Below, piece after piece: positions 55,511 through 64,000 of a DNA stretch of 64,000 bases; the first letter of the stretch is position 1; the number at the start of each line of letters is the position of its first letter. The translations under genes were made by a program, and so were the position numbers. The stretch is from Bradyrhizobium sp. U87765 SZCCT0048 (GTDB lineage: Bacteria > Pseudomonadota > Alphaproteobacteria > Rhizobiales > Xanthobacteraceae), in assembly GCF_018131225.1 (NCBI RefSeq), contig NZ_JAFCMM010000001.1, positions 248,001 to 312,000 on the forward strand, read 5' to 3'. Under the pieces are notes generated by a model, which searched no databases, had not been told where the DNA came from, and saw nothing but the letters and a program-made list of their open reading frames with translations.

Positions 55511-56383
55511 TCAGGCATAGCCCGCGAGCGGCAGATAGATGTCGGTCAGGAGGTCGTTGGGCGCGGTGTCACGGGGATTGTTGAGATATTCCTCGAACAC
55601 CGGACCGTCCGCCGGCTCCTCGCCCGCCTCCGTCAACCACTGGCCGTACAGCCACAGATAGGCGTCGCGCATCGTGGCATAGGGACCGCGATAGCGCAGC
55701 ACCGCGCAGGTGCCGCCCGGCACTTCGGCCTGCAACACGGGGGGCTCGACCGCCACGGTCGCCGGAGACGTGATACAGGCGCGCGAGCGCAGTTCGTTCT
55801 CTTCACACCAGGTCGGGTCGTCGTAGTAGATGCCGAATGTCCGTGTCGACGGACCGAGCAGTCCACGCATCGCGCACCAGCCGAACAGCGGATCGAATGC
55901 CTTGCCGATCTGCATGTACGACCCGACGTGGTCGACCGCGACCGCAGGCAGCGCCGCCACATGGCGGATCTCGACGTCATAGGCGACGCTGGCGGTCTGT
56001 GCCCGCGCGGCGCGGAAGGCGGCATGAGCGCCCGTGGTGCGGTACTGGGCCGGTGGCATGTCATAGTCCGCGCTGAAGGCGCGGCTGAAGGCCTGCACGC
56101 TGGAATAGCCTGACTTCAGCGCAATGCTCTCGAGTGTCATGCTGCTGTGCGCGAGGAAGCCGGCGGCGCGATGCAGCCGCAGCCGCCGCACCGTCGTCGC
56201 GAGCGTCTCGCCATGCAGGGCATGATAGATGCGGTGCCAGTGGGACGGCGACAGGCAGGCGACCTCGGCGAGCCGATCGAGATCGATATCGTCGTCGAGA
56301 TGATCGTAGATATAGGCGGTGACGCGATTGAGCCGGTCCGCGTAGTCGATGCGGTCCTTGGTGCGGGCGAGAGCGACGGTCAT
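55511..56383 (-). CDS. AraC family regulator with GyrI-like effector domain
   Basis: A 290-residue regulator. Two N-terminal helix-turn-helices (about 10-115) with LDRLAEVACLSPSHWHRIYHAL and IALKSGYSSVQAFSRAF are followed by a GyrI-like (SOUL/Rob-type) ligand-binding domain (about 130-290) with DHVGSYMQIGKAFDPLFGW, FGIYYDDP, GGTCAVLRYRGPYATM and NNPRDTAPNDLLTDIYLP. Such proteins sense hydrophobic or cationic molecules and act on efflux genes. Its target is not known. It is convergent with the isonitrile-hydratase-like gene. Confidence 0.9.
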   Translation of the reverse strand: MTVALARTKDRIDYADRLNRVTAYIYDHLDDDIDLDRLAEVACLSPSHWHRIYHALHGETLATTVRRLRLHRAAGFLAHSSMTLESIALKSGYSSVQAFSRAFSADYDMPPAQYRTTGAHAAFRAARAQTASVAYDVEIRHVAALPAVAVDHVGSYMQIGKAFDPLFGWCAMRGLLGPSTRTFGIYYDDPTWCEENELRSRACITSPATVAVEPPVLQAEVPGGTCAVLRYRGPYATMRDAYLWLYGQWLTEAGEEPADGPVFEEYLNNPRDTAPNDLLTDIYLPLAGYA

Positions 56384-56518
56384 GGCTTGTTACCTCGTGA
56401 TGTGAACGAGGCTGGATGAAGCACGTCTGCTTTTGACAAATCCTGCGGAGTTGTCCTCCCGCGCCCGCATGTGGCACGGGGCCTCGCTGCAGCGGAGGAA
56501 GCCCCTCCTCCCCGGATG

Positions 56519-56929
56519 TTACTGACCCGGCGTCCAGGCCTGGTAGTCGCCGGTCGCCTTGGGACGGCGGCCCGCGGCAAGGGTCGAGCCCGCCGGACGA
56601 TAGGCGTTCGGCGTTCCGGTGGGGTTGGCACGGTGCGGCTTCTGCCACTCGCGCGGTGTGTAGGTCTCCTGCGGCGGCGCTACATCCACGGTGTGGTGCA
56701 GCCAGCCATGCCAACCTGGCGGCACGCGGGTTGCCTCGGCATAGCCGTTGTAGACCACCCAGCGCCGTTCGAAGCCGAGCGAGGGATCGATCTTGCCACC
56801 CCGGGTGCGGTAATAGCGATTGCCGTCCTCGTCCTGGCCGACCAGTTCGCCGAACCGCCAGGTCCAGAGCTGGGTGCCGAACGTCTGGCTGTTCCACCAG
56901 GTAAAGATCTTCAGGACAAACTGCTTCAT
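56519..56929 (-). CDS. NDUFA12-like subunit of complex I
   Basis: A 136-residue protein of the NADH:ubiquinone oxidoreductase NDUFA12/B17.2 family. FTWWNSQTFGTQLWTWRFGELVG and DEDGNRYYRTRGG are the family start, then RRWVVYNGYAEATRVPPGWHGWLHHT. The C-terminus has YTPREWQKPHRANPTGT. In alphaproteobacteria this protein is a supernumerary subunit of complex I on the matrix-equivalent (cytosolic) side. The ATG at 56929 starts the family; a longer open frame upstream is not used. Close to DUF2155 here, as in relatives. Confidence 0.93.
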   Translation of the reverse strand: MKQFVLKIFTWWNSQTFGTQLWTWRFGELVGQDEDGNRYYRTRGGKIDPSLGFERRWVVYNGYAEATRVPPGWHGWLHHTVDVAPPQETYTPREWQKPHRANPTGTPNAYRPAGSTLAAGRRPKATGDYQAWTPGQ

Positions 56930-57376
56930 CGCACGGAATCCGGAGCGGAAAGGTGGCCCTTGATGGCACCCGCAAGCCTGCTTGTCCAGCGCTGGCAGCG
57001 GGCTTGTGCAATGCCGTATCGCCGGGCAAGCGCCCTGCCCCGAGGGCGCCCCGGGCTCGCCAGGGAAACGGCTCCAACCGATTGTGACCATGTGATTTTG
57101 CCGCGCCGCCCGATCGGACCGGACGGTGCCGGATGCGAACGCTGATCCGGCCCGGCACGACGCACGCCTCACCGCCTGGCGGGGCCCCGGGCGCGCGGCA
57201 CCGATCGTGGCACTGCGCCTTGATTCCGAAGGCCGCCGGCATGGTTCCGACGCAATTGGTTCAGCCACCATACAGCCGCGGGCACCGATGCTGATGGCGC
57301 AGGTCAGCCAGCCGGGTTGTGACGGAACGTCGCTCACGCCGTCGCGTTGCAGGTCAGGACCTGTTGGAGAACGGCA
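56930..57376. other. 447-base divergent intergenic region
   Basis: It lies between the NDUFA12-like gene (leftward) and the BA14K gene (rightward). No gene, clear promoter or repeat was recognised. The DNA is GC-rich throughout. Confidence 0.5.
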
Positions 57377-57865
57377 ATGAACAAGTTGAAAATGGCCGGC
57401 GCCGCGGCGCTGCTCGCGATCGCTCCGGTTCTGCTGACCGCGTCGGCGGAAGCCCGCCCGGGTGGCTTTCATGGCGGTGGCGGCTTCCATGGTGGAGGCT
57501 TCCATGGCGGCGGCTTCCGCGGTGGCCCGGCCTTCGCCGGGCGCGGCTTCGGAGGCGCCCATGCCTGGAACGGCGGCTGGCGTGGTGGCCATGGCTGGGG
57601 CGGACGTCGCTGGATCGGACCGGGCGTCGGCTTCGCCGCCGGCCTTGCGGCGGGTGCGGCGCTCAGTGCGCCCTACTATGGCGGCTATGGCTATAGCGGG
57701 GGCTACGACGACAGCTACGCCTACTATCCCGCCCCCGACGTGAGCTACGACAGCGGCCCTGCGGACGCAAACACCGTCGCCTATTGCCAGCAGACCTATC
57801 GGTCGTACGATCCGTCGTCCGGCACCTATCTCGGCTACGACGGCCTGCGCCATCCCTGCCCGTAA
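57377..57865 (+). CDS. Gly-rich exported BA14K-family protein
   Basis: A 162-residue exported protein. A signal peptide (MAGAAALLAIAPVLLTASAEA) is followed by a Gly/His/Phe-rich stretch (FHGGGFHGGGFRGG, about 30-70). A hydrophobic helix (PGVGFAAGLAAGAALSA) and a Tyr/Gly-rich part follow, then the BA14K C-terminus VAYCQQTYRSYDPSSGTYLGYDGLRHPCP, with its two cysteines. BA14K of Brucella is an immunogenic lectin-like surface protein. ATG at 57377 has GGAGA upstream; an earlier frame start is unsupported. A good terminator follows. Confidence 0.85.
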   Translation: MNKLKMAGAAALLAIAPVLLTASAEARPGGFHGGGGFHGGGFHGGGFRGGPAFAGRGFGGAHAWNGGWRGGHGWGGRRWIGPGVGFAAGLAAGAALSAPYYGGYGYSGGYDDSYAYYPAPDVSYDSGPADANTVAYCQQTYRSYDPSSGTYLGYDGLRHPCP

Positions 57866-57910
57866 TACCTTCGGCGGCTGCTTTGAAGGCAGGCAGGCGC
57901 CGAAGCACCT

Positions 57911-57937
57911 GGGCGGCTCGCGAGAGCCGCCCCTTTT
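57911..57937 (+). terminator. Rho-independent terminator after the BA14K gene
   Basis: A 9-bp perfect stem GGGCGGCTC / GAGCCGCCC with a GCGA tetraloop, followed by CTTTT. It ends the BA14K transcript. Confidence 0.85.
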
Positions 57938-57947
57938 ATCGTCGCGT

Positions 57948-58847
57948 TCAGCTCCGCGTCGCCAGCACCACGCCAGCGATCGTCATGGCGAGAGCCGTGA
58001 GCTGACCCATGCCCAGCGGCTCGCCCAGCACCGCCGCCGAAGCCAGCACGCCGATCACCGGCACGAGCAGCGTCCCGATTGCCGCGACCGAGGCCGGCAG
58101 CCGCCGCAACGCCGCAAACCAGCTGACGTAGGCGACACAGAACTGCACCAGCACGAGATAGCCCATCAGCGCCCAGCCAGTCGGCGTCAGCGCACTCAGT
58201 TTCGGCTGCTCGACCACGAGCCCGATCAGTGCCACCGGCAGGCATCCGATCATGATCTGCCATGCCGCCGACGTGACGACCGGCAATCTGAGCGGATAAC
58301 GCTTGCCCAGCACCGTGCCGAGCGCGAACAGGAATGCGCCAGTCAACGCCAGCACGATGCCCGGCAACTTCTCCATGCTGGCCGCGAGACCGTCCCCGCC
58401 CATCAGCGCGCCGACGCCGCCGATGCCGAGCAGCAGCGACAGCGCCCGCAGCGGCGTCAATCGCTCGCCCAGCACCGGCCAGGCCAGCAACGAAGCCAGC
58501 ACGGGCATGACGTAGGCGATGGTCGCGGCCTCGCCCGCCGGCAGCCACAACAGCGCCAGCCCCATCAGCGCCATCCAGGCGCTGACGTTGAACAGCGCGA
58601 ACATCACGAGACGTGGCCACTGCTCGCGGGGCACCCGCAGGCTCTGCCCGACCGCCAGTGCGATCGCCAGCAGCAGCAGGCTGCCGACGACACCTGTCGC
58701 CCCACGGGCCGACAGCGGCGGCCATTCGCGCAGCACGAACTTCATGATCGGCCAGTTCAGGCCCCAGCCGACCGAGGTGATGAGAAGGAAGATGAGTCCG
58801 CCGGCGGCGACCGGCGAGGTCGCGCGGTTGTCATGGGATGTTGTCAT
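57948..58847 (-). CDS. EamA-type (DMT) transporter
   Basis: A 299-residue inner-membrane permease of the drug/metabolite transporter superfamily. It has ten hydrophobic helices in two EamA repeats (the first begins GGLIFLLITSVGWGLNWPIMKF; the second begins GIVLALTGAFLFALGTVLGKRY). The substrate is unknown; relatives export amino acids or other metabolites. The ATG at 58847 is chosen because the family start (TSVGWG) is close; an ATG at 58889 is in the same frame but the extra residues are not family-like. Confidence 0.88.
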   Translation of the reverse strand: MTTSHDNRATSPVAAGGLIFLLITSVGWGLNWPIMKFVLREWPPLSARGATGVVGSLLLLAIALAVGQSLRVPREQWPRLVMFALFNVSAWMALMGLALLWLPAGEAATIAYVMPVLASLLAWPVLGERLTPLRALSLLLGIGGVGALMGGDGLAASMEKLPGIVLALTGAFLFALGTVLGKRYPLRLPVVTSAAWQIMIGCLPVALIGLVVEQPKLSALTPTGWALMGYLVLVQFCVAYVSWFAALRRLPASVAAIGTLLVPVIGVLASAAVLGEPLGMGQLTALAMTIAGVVLATRS

Positions 58848-59162
58848 GCTGAGCTTGTGGTTGGCGAGTCGGCCAGAGAATGGCCGCAAACAGCCGGAGC
58901 GACCAGCCGGTTTGCCGCAGGGGTGCTCCCGTGGTTTTGCGTGCGTCCGGCGAGTCCGCCCGATGCAAGCGATTTATTCGCTCGCGTGACGCCCTGTGAA
59001 CAGCGGGAGCAGGACGGCTCCGGCCCCCCTGGGGAAAAAATTACGCCTTCCGATTCCCCGTGGACTCACTGATACTTGCGGCCATCCAGTGCGGGCTTGG
59101 CCCCCTGGTTTTCCCCAAATTCCCCCATATTTAGTATTTGATTCAAGACTTCGCACTATTCC

Positions 59163-59192
59163 TTGACGGGCGCGGCGGAGTCGTCCTAGTTT
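59163..59192 (+). promoter_or_regulatory. Candidate nrdJ promoter
   Basis: TTGACG (59163-59168), an 18-base spacer and TAGTTT (59187-59192). One GANTC site (59178-59182) is inside the spacer. It would give an nrdJ leader of about 308 bases. Confidence 0.5.
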
Positions 59193-59335
59193 TTGGCCTG
59201 TTCGGCGCGAGTGGTTTTGTGTCCCGCCGGGTAACCTCCTGACAGGGTTCTGCAAGCTGCTCCGTCACGCCGATCGCGGCAACGGGCCGAGGGCTTGTCT
59301 GTCCCTGAAGGACGGCGTCCGGCGCGCAGAATTGA

Positions 59336-59484
59336 GGGGCTCGAAGCCCCGACGGAACGAGCAAGAACGCGGTTTCACGCGTTTGCAGTTGGGGCGTTGA
59401 ATGGAGCCGGGACACCCGGCGCAACTGCGGGCGGACGACGCCCGCGCAATGACAATTGCCGGATACCGCACAAAGCGGATCCGG
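59336..59484 (+). promoter_or_regulatory. Hairpin-rich leader before nrdJ
   Basis: Four hairpins in 149 bases: GGGGCT-CGA-AGCCCC (59336-59350); GCCGGG-ACA-CCCGGC (59406-59420); GCGGGCG-GACGA-CGCCCGC (59427-59445); CCGGAT-A-CCGC-ACAAA-GCGG-ATCCGG (59459-59484). The last ends 22 bases before the nrdJ ATG. Such a packed, perfect-arm array suggests a structured RNA control element or an attenuator; its ligand is unknown. Confidence 0.5.
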
Positions 59485-59506
59485 CCAAAGACGGGGCAAG
59501 ACGAAG

Positions 59507-62500
59507 ATGCGGATCGAGCGGCGCTATACCACGGACGGGCAGTCCCCCTACGCGGACATCCAGTTCAGGCTGACCACGAGCGAGATCCGCAATCCCGACG
59601 GATCGATCGTGTTCCGCCTCGACAACGTCGAGGTTCCGGACGCCTGGTCGCAGGTCGCCTCCGACGTGCTGGCGCAGAAGTACTTTCGCAAGGCCGGCGT
59701 CGCCAGCCGCCTGAAGAAGGTCGAGGAAGAGACCGTACCGTCGTGGCTGTGGCGCTCGGTGCCCGACACAGAGGCCCTCGCCGCCCTGCCCGAGGCCGAC
59801 CGCTTCGGCAGCGAACGCTCGGCCAAGCAGGTGTTCGACCGTCTCGCCGGCTGCTGGACCTACTGGGGCTGGAAGGGCGGCTACTTCACCTCCGAGGACG
59901 ACGCCCGCGCGTTCTATGACGAGCTGCGCTACATGCTGACCAAGCAGATGGTCGCGCCGAACTCGCCGCAGTGGTTCAACACCGGCCTGCACTGGGCCTA
60001 CGGCATCGATGGCCCCGGCCAGGGGCACTATTACGTCGACTGGAAGACCGGCAAGCTGACCAAGTCGAAGTCGTCCTACGAGCATCCGCAGCCGCACGCC
60101 TGCTTCATCCAAGGCGTCGAGGACGACCTCGTCAACGACGGCGGCATCATGGACCTGTGGGTGCGCGAGGCGCGCCTGTTCAAATACGGCTCCGGCACCG
60201 GCTCCAACTTCTCGCGCCTGCGCGGTGAAGGCGAAAAACTGTCCGGCGGCGGCCGCTCGTCGGGCCTGATGAGCTTCCTCAAGATCGGCGACCGCGCCGC
60301 GGGTGCGATCAAGTCCGGCGGCACCACCCGCCGCGCCGCCAAGATGGTGGTGGTCGACGCCGACCATCCGGACATCGAGGCCTACATCGACTGGAAGGTG
60401 AAGGAGGAGCAGAAGGTCGCCGCTCTCGTCACCGGCTCCAAGATCAACCAGAAGCACCTCAAGGCGATCCTGAAGGCCTGCGTCAACTGCGAGGGCTCGG
60501 GCGACGACTGCTTCGATGCCGAGAAGAACCCGGCGCTGCGCCGCGAGATCAAGCTCGCGCGCCGCGCGATGGTGCCCGACAACTACATCAAGCGGGTCAT
60601 CCAGTTCGCCAAGCAGGGCTACAAGGACATCCAGTTCGACATCTACGACACCGACTGGGATTCGGAGGCCTACCTCACGGTGTCCGGCCAGAACTCCAAC
60701 AACTCGGTGTCGCTGAAGGACGACTTCCTGCGTGCGGTCGAGACCGACGGCGACTGGAATCTGATCGGCCGCACCAACGGCAAGGTCACCAAGACGCTGA
60801 AGGCCCGCGACCTCTGGGAGAAGATCGGCCACGCCGCCTGGGCGAGCGCCGACCCCGGCCTGCACTTCAACACCACGATGAACGACTGGCACACCTGCAA
60901 GGCGTCCGGCGACATTCGCGCGAGCAATCCCTGCTCCGAGTACATGTTCCTCGACGACACCGCCTGCAACCTGGCCTCGGCCAACCTGCTGACGTTCTAT
61001 GATGTCGCCGCACGCCGCTTCGACGTCGATGCCTACGAGCACCTGTGCCGGCTGTGGACCATCGTGCTCGAGATCTCGGTGATGATGGCCCAGTTCCCGT
61101 CCAAGGCAATCGCGGAACTGTCCTACGAATTCCGCACCCTCGGCCTCGGCTATGCCAACATCGGCGGCCTGCTGATGACCATGGGCCTGTCCTACGACTC
61201 CAAGGAAGGCCGTGCGCTGTGCGGCGCGCTGACCGCGATCATGACAGGCACCGCCTATGCCACCTCCGCCGAGATGGCGCAGGAGCTCGGCACCTTCCCG
61301 TCCTACAAGAAGAACGCGTCGCACATGCTGCGCGTCATCCGCAACCATCGCCGCGCCGCCCATGGCGAGGCGACCGGCTATGAAGCGCTCGCCGTCAATC
61401 CGGTGCCGCTCGACCACGCCAGCTGCCCGCAGGCCGATCTCGTCGCCCACGCCAAGACGGCCTGGGATCGCGCGCTCGCCGGCGGCGAAGCCCATGGCTA
61501 CCGCAACGCCCAGACCACGGTGGTGGCGCCGACCGGCACCATCGGCCTCGTCATGGATTGCGATACGACCGGCATCGAGCCCGACTTCGCCCTGGTGAAG
61601 TTCAAGAAGCTCGCCGGCGGCGGCTACTTCAAGATCATCAACCAGGCGGTGCCGGCGGCGCTGCGCGCCCTCGGCTATCGCGAGAGCGAGATCGCCGAGA
61701 TCGAGGTCTACGCGGTCGGCCACGGCTCGCTCGCCCAGGCCCCCGGCGTCAACCATACCTCGCTCAAGGCCAAGGGCTTCACGGATGAAGCCATCGCCAA
61801 GATCGAGAAGGCGCTGCCGACGGCGTTCGACATCAAGTTCGCCTTCAACAAGTGGACGCTCGGCGAGGACTTCATCCGCTCGCTCGGCGTCGACGCCGAG
61901 GCGATCGCCGCGCCGGGCTTCGACCTGCTGGCCGCGATCGGCTTCACCAAGCGCGAGATCGAGGCCGCCAACATCCATGTCTGCGGCGCCATGACCGTGG
62001 AAGGCGCGCCGCATCTCAAGGCCGAGCACTACGCGGTGTTCGATTGCGCCAATCCCTGCGGCAAGATCGGCAAGCGCTATCTGTCGGTCGAAAGCCACAT
62101 CCGCATGATGGCAGCCTCGCAGCCGTTCATCTCCGGCGCGATCAGCAAGACCATCAACATGCCGAACGACGCCACGGTGGAGGACTGCAAGTCCGCCTAC
62201 CTGTTGTCGTGGAAGCTGGCGCTCAAGGCCAACGCACTCTATCGCGACGGCTCCAAGCTGTCGCAGCCGCTCAACTCCCAGCTCATCTCCGATGACGACG
62301 AGGAGGACGATGCGGTCGAGGCGTTCCTCGATAAGCCGATGGCGGCCCGCGCCGCCCAGGTGTCAGAGAAGATCGTCGAGAAGCTGGTCGAGCGCATCGT
62401 CGTGATGCGCGAGCGCGAGAAGATGCCGGATCGCCGCAAGGGCTACACCCAGAAGGCGGTCGTCGGCGGCCACAAGGTCTATCTGCGCACCGGCGAATAC

Positions 62501-63262
62501 GACGACGGCCGGCTCGGCGAGATCTTCATCGACATGCACAAGGAAGGTGCGGCGCTGCGCTCCTTCATCAACAACTTCGCCATCGCCGTGTCGCTGGGAC
62601 TGCAGTACGGCGTGCCGCTCGACGAGTATGTCGACGCCTTCACCTTCACCCGCTTCGAGCCCGCGGGCCCGGTGCAAGGCAACGACTCCATCAAGTACGC
62701 GACATCGATCCTCGACTACGTGTTCCGCGAGCTCGCGGTCAGCTACATGTCGCGCTTCGACCTCGCCCATGTCGACCCGACCGAGTCGAACTTCGACGCG
62801 CTCGGCAAGGGCATCGACGAGGGCAAGCCGGAGCCGGCTGCAGCCCACAAGTACCTGTCGAAGGGCCTCACCCGCTCGCGCACCGACAAGCTGGTGGTGA
62901 TGCAGGGCGGCGCACACGAGACCGAAGCCCGCGCCTCGGGCAACGTCACCTCGATCGCTTCGGCAGGCTCGACCGCCCGGCATGGCGGCGGCGATGTCAG
63001 CGCGCAGTTCGAGGGCGCGACCGCGCTCAAGGCCGAGCTCAACACCGAGCTGTCGCCGGCCGAGAAGCTGGAGAGCCTCGCCTGGAGCAAGCCGGGCGCG
63101 GCGACCCAGGCCGCCGCTCCGACCAAAGCCGAGCGGCGCGCGGAGGCGAAGGCCAAGGGCTACGAGGGCGAGATGTGCAGCGAGTGCGGCAACTTCACGC
63201 TGGTGCGCAACGGCACCTGCATGAAGTGCGACACCTGCGGCTCGACCACGGGCTGCTCATAA
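59507..63262 (+). CDS. nrdJ: Vitamin B12-dependent (class II) ribonucleotide reductase
   Basis: A 1,251-residue enzyme that reduces ribonucleotides to deoxyribonucleotides with adenosylcobalamin as radical source; it works with or without oxygen. The active-site region has [42 protein letters not shown] and the NPCSEY loop near residue 477, which holds the conserved cysteine and glutamate. [12 protein letters not shown] follows. [10 protein letters not shown] and the long inserts are typical of this long NrdJ branch. The C-terminus has a zinc-like cysteine cluster, CSECG and [11 protein letters not shown], which is thought to reactivate the active site. The ATG at 59507 starts the family (MRIERRYT); the TTG at 59456 is unlikely. 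Confidence 0.96.
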   Translation: MRIERRYTTDGQSPYADIQFRLTTSEIRNPDGSIVFRLDNVEVPDAWSQVASDVLAQKYFRKAGVASRLKKVEEETVPSWLWRSVPDTEALAALPEADRFGSERSAKQVFDRLAGCWTYWGWKGGYFTSEDDARAFYDELRYMLTKQMVAPNSPQWFNTGLHWAYGIDGPGQGHYYVDWKTGKLTKSKSSYEHPQPHACFIQGVEDDLVNDGGIMDLWVREARLFKYGSGTGSNFSRLRGEGEKLSGGGRSSGLMSFLKIGDRAAGAIKSGGTTRRAAKMVVVDADHPDIEAYIDWKVKEEQKVAALVTGSKINQKHLKAILKACVNCEGSGDDCFDAEKNPALRREIKLARRAMVPDNYIKRVIQFAKQGYKDIQFDIYDTDWDSEAYLTVSGQNSNNSVSLKDDFLRAVETDGDWNLIGRTNGKVTKTLKARDLWEKIGHAAWASADPGLHFNTTMNDWHTCKASGDIRASNPCSEYMFLDDTACNLASANLLTFYDVAARRFDVDAYEHLCRLWTIVLEISVMMAQFPSKAIAELSYEFRTLGLGYANIGGLLMTMGLSYDSKEGRALCGALTAIMTGTAYATSAEMAQELGTFPSYKKNASHMLRVIRNHRRAAHGEATGYEALAVNPVPLDHASCPQADLVAHAKTAWDRALAGGEAHGYRNAQTTVVAPTGTIGLVMDCDTTGIEPDFALVKFKKLAGGGYFKIINQAVPAALRALGYRESEIAEIEVYAVGHGSLAQAPGVNHTSLKAKGFTDEAIAKIEKALPTAFDIKFAFNKWTLGEDFIRSLGVDAEAIAAPGFDLLAAIGFTKREIEAANIHVCGAMTVEGAPHLKAEHYAVFDCANPCGKIGKRYLSVESHIRMMAASQPFISGAISKTINMPNDATVEDCKSAYLLSWKLALKANALYRDGSKLSQPLNSQLISDDDEEDDAVEAFLDKPMAARAAQVSEKIVEKLVERIVVMREREKMPDRRKGYTQKAVVGGHKVYLRTGEYDDGRLGEIFIDMHKEGAALRSFINNFAIAVSLGLQYGVPLDEYVDAFTFTRFEPAGPVQGNDSIKYATSILDYVFRELAVSYMSRFDLAHVDPTESNFDALGKGIDEGKPEPAAAHKYLSKGLTRSRTDKLVVMQGGAHETEARASGNVTSIASAGSTARHGGGDVSAQFEGATALKAELNTELSPAEKLESLAWSKPGAATQAAAPTKAERRAEAKAKGYEGEMCSECGNFTLVRNGTCMKCDTCGSTTGCS

Positions 63263-63267
63263 TCGAC

Positions 63268-63326
63268 TGACACCTCTTGGTGTCGCGGGGCCCCTGGCAT
63301 GTCGATCCGGCATGCCAGGGGCCCCG
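63268..63326 (+). terminator. Two hairpins after nrdJ, probable terminator
   Basis: The first is GACACC-TCTT-GGTGTC (63269-63284). The second is a 16-base perfect inverted repeat (63286-63301 and 63311-63326) with a 9-base loop, whose arm CGGGGCCCCTGGCATG itself contains the palindrome GGGGCCCC. They start 7 bases behind the nrdJ stop. No long T-run follows, only GTTGCATTT. Confidence 0.6.
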
Positions 63327-63497
63327 TTGCATTTCGACCCGGAAGAGCCACGACACGCCAAGATCCCGCGCAAGCATTTTCTGTGAAATCCACCGAGACG
63401 GCGATAGCGATCACGCCTCGGTAAGCGCAGAATCAAGCAGCCAGATTCACGATTCGCGTCGCTCACGTCCGTGCGACTTAGAGACGGAATAAGCTGG

Positions 63498-64000
63498 ATG
63501 CGCGACGAACCACCATCAAGCGCGCAGCTGGAATTGCCGATCTCTCCTCCCGTTGCGACATCCGACGGGCCATCGATCTGGCTGCTCTCGGCCTCCAGGC
63601 CGGACGCGGATTTTTTTCGCCGCTCCCTCAATCCCGATACCCCGAGCGCACCATTCCTGATCGTCGACATGGAGACCGGCGCTTCGCCGCTGTCGCCCGA
63701 CGATATCATCCTGCTCAAGACCTCGGATCGGCCGGAACTCGACCTGTTCGTGCCGCCATCTGCAAAAGCGGCGATCGATATCGCCGACATTGGCGCGCGC
63801 GTCCTCGCGGCGCTGCGTGCGCCGCCACGATATCCAGGCGCGCGGCAAACGCTCGATCTCGCCCTGTTGCGCTTTGTCGGCAGCGCCAGGCGCAATCGCC
63901 GGCGTGGCTGGACGCGCAACCGGCTGGAAATGATCGTCGACGCCCTCCTCTGCCGCGAGATCGCGGGCGATGCGAAGCTGTCGGTCAGGCTGTGCGACGA
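63498..64000 (+). CDS. Unrecognised gene, 5' part only, cut by window end
   Basis: An open frame from ATG 63498 to the end of the window, at least 167 residues, without a stop. A GGAATAAGCT site precedes the ATG. The protein has a Pro/Ser-rich N-terminus, then FLIVDMETGASPLSPDDIILL, an aliphatic/acidic segment, a basic stretch ARRNRRRGWTRNRLEM and then VDALLCREIAGD. No family was recognised, and no signal peptide or membrane helix is visible. Codon use matches the chromosome. It follows nrdJ by 235 bases with a terminator-like hairpin between, so it probably has its own promoter. Confidence 0.6.
   Translation, partial: MRDEPPSSAQLELPISPPVATSDGPSIWLLSASRPDADFFRRSLNPDTPSAPFLIVDMETGASPLSPDDIILLKTSDRPELDLFVPPSAKAAIDIADIGARVLAALRAPPRYPGARQTLDLALLRFVGSARRNRRRGWTRNRLEMIVDALLCREIAGDAKLSVRLCD

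Larger units (their letters stand above)
58848..59506. other. 659-base region between EamA and nrdJ: promoter and long nrdJ leader
   Basis: No gene is supported. GANTC sites lie at 59052-59056, 59063-59067, 59140-59144 and 59178-59182. A TTCCCC-AAA-TTCCCC direct repeat is near 59111. A candidate nrdJ promoter is at 59163-59192. Four hairpins stand at 59336-59484. A canonical cobalamin riboswitch was not found. Confidence 0.6.

Noticed and set aside
59200..59506. Possible cobalamin riboswitch before nrdJ
   Set aside because: The B12-box (AGCCAGGAGACC-like) and the GGGAA-type core of known cobalamin riboswitches were not found on the plus strand. CCCGGCGCAACTG is only a partial likeness to the CCGCAACTG element.
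59375..62098. 907-codon open frame antisense to nrdJ
   Set aside because: It lies against a well-conserved gene, with low-complexity Gly/Ala/Val/Arg content and no domain. Antisense shadow.

Overview
The window is GC-rich DNA with the gene content, codon use and gene order of an alphaproteobacterium of the order Hyphomicrobiales, most likely the Bradyrhizobium/Rhodopseudomonas group (Nitrobacteraceae). Pointers to this are the suf cluster with a stand-alone cysteine desulfurase, the prfB-mrcA-amiC-rne block, the aroQ-accB-accC ... aat-DUF2155-NDUFA12 block, a class II (B12-dependent) ribonucleotide reductase, a BA14K-type exported protein, an HWE/HisKA_2-type kinase and a GlxA-type regulator. 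No rRNA, tRNA, CRISPR array, insertion sequence or prophage was seen. The window is chromosomal and mostly housekeeping.

Layout. 1-3.9 kb: end of a MAPEG protein with a clear terminator, a DedA membrane protein, a small membrane protein, parE, and a 62-residue membrane protein. 3.9-10.2 kb: an SDR oxidoreductase converging on an exported caspase-like protease, then an RhlE-type DEAD-box helicase with a charged repeat tail, a diguanylate cyclase, and a TfoX-N protein with a histone-H1-like tail. 10.3-17.5 kb: Fe-S cluster assembly on the minus strand (cysteine desulfurase, sufB, sufC, sufD, sufS, sufT, sufA). 17.7-21.8 kb: alpha/beta hydrolase, glutathione S-transferase with a two-palindrome operator, anmK, tyrS. 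21.8-30.4 kb: a 1,273-residue AsmA-like protein, a Bcp peroxiredoxin with a basic N-terminal extension, an M23 peptidase, and a NodU/CmcH-type carbamoyltransferase that appears to start at a non-ATG codon.

30.5-39.6 kb: prfB with its programmed +1 frameshift, then mrcA and amiC (cell wall), and rne, whose S1 region carries a long His/Asp-rich insertion. 39.6-44.7 kb: a DctA-type transporter, an aminotransferase, an exported M48 protease with repeats, and a DsbA-like protein. 45.0-57 kb: aroQ, accB and accC, then a three-gene two-component block with coupled 4-bp overlaps, aat, an ICL/PEP-mutase family enzyme, DUF2155, a GlxA regulator divergent from an isonitrile-hydratase-like gene, an AraC-GyrI regulator, and the NDUFA12-like complex I subunit. 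In related genomes, as I recall them, the aroQ-to-NDUFA12 genes lie close together, so the signalling and GlxA/hydratase genes look like later insertions. 57.3-64 kb: a Gly-rich BA14K protein, an EamA transporter, a long structured leader, nrdJ, and the start of an unrecognised gene cut by the window edge.

The least explained signals are the hairpin-rich nrdJ leader with four GANTC sites upstream, the non-canonical start of the carbamoyltransferase, the His/Asp insertion in RNase E, the double operator before the glutathione S-transferase gene, and an AT-rich patch inside the peroxiredoxin gene.
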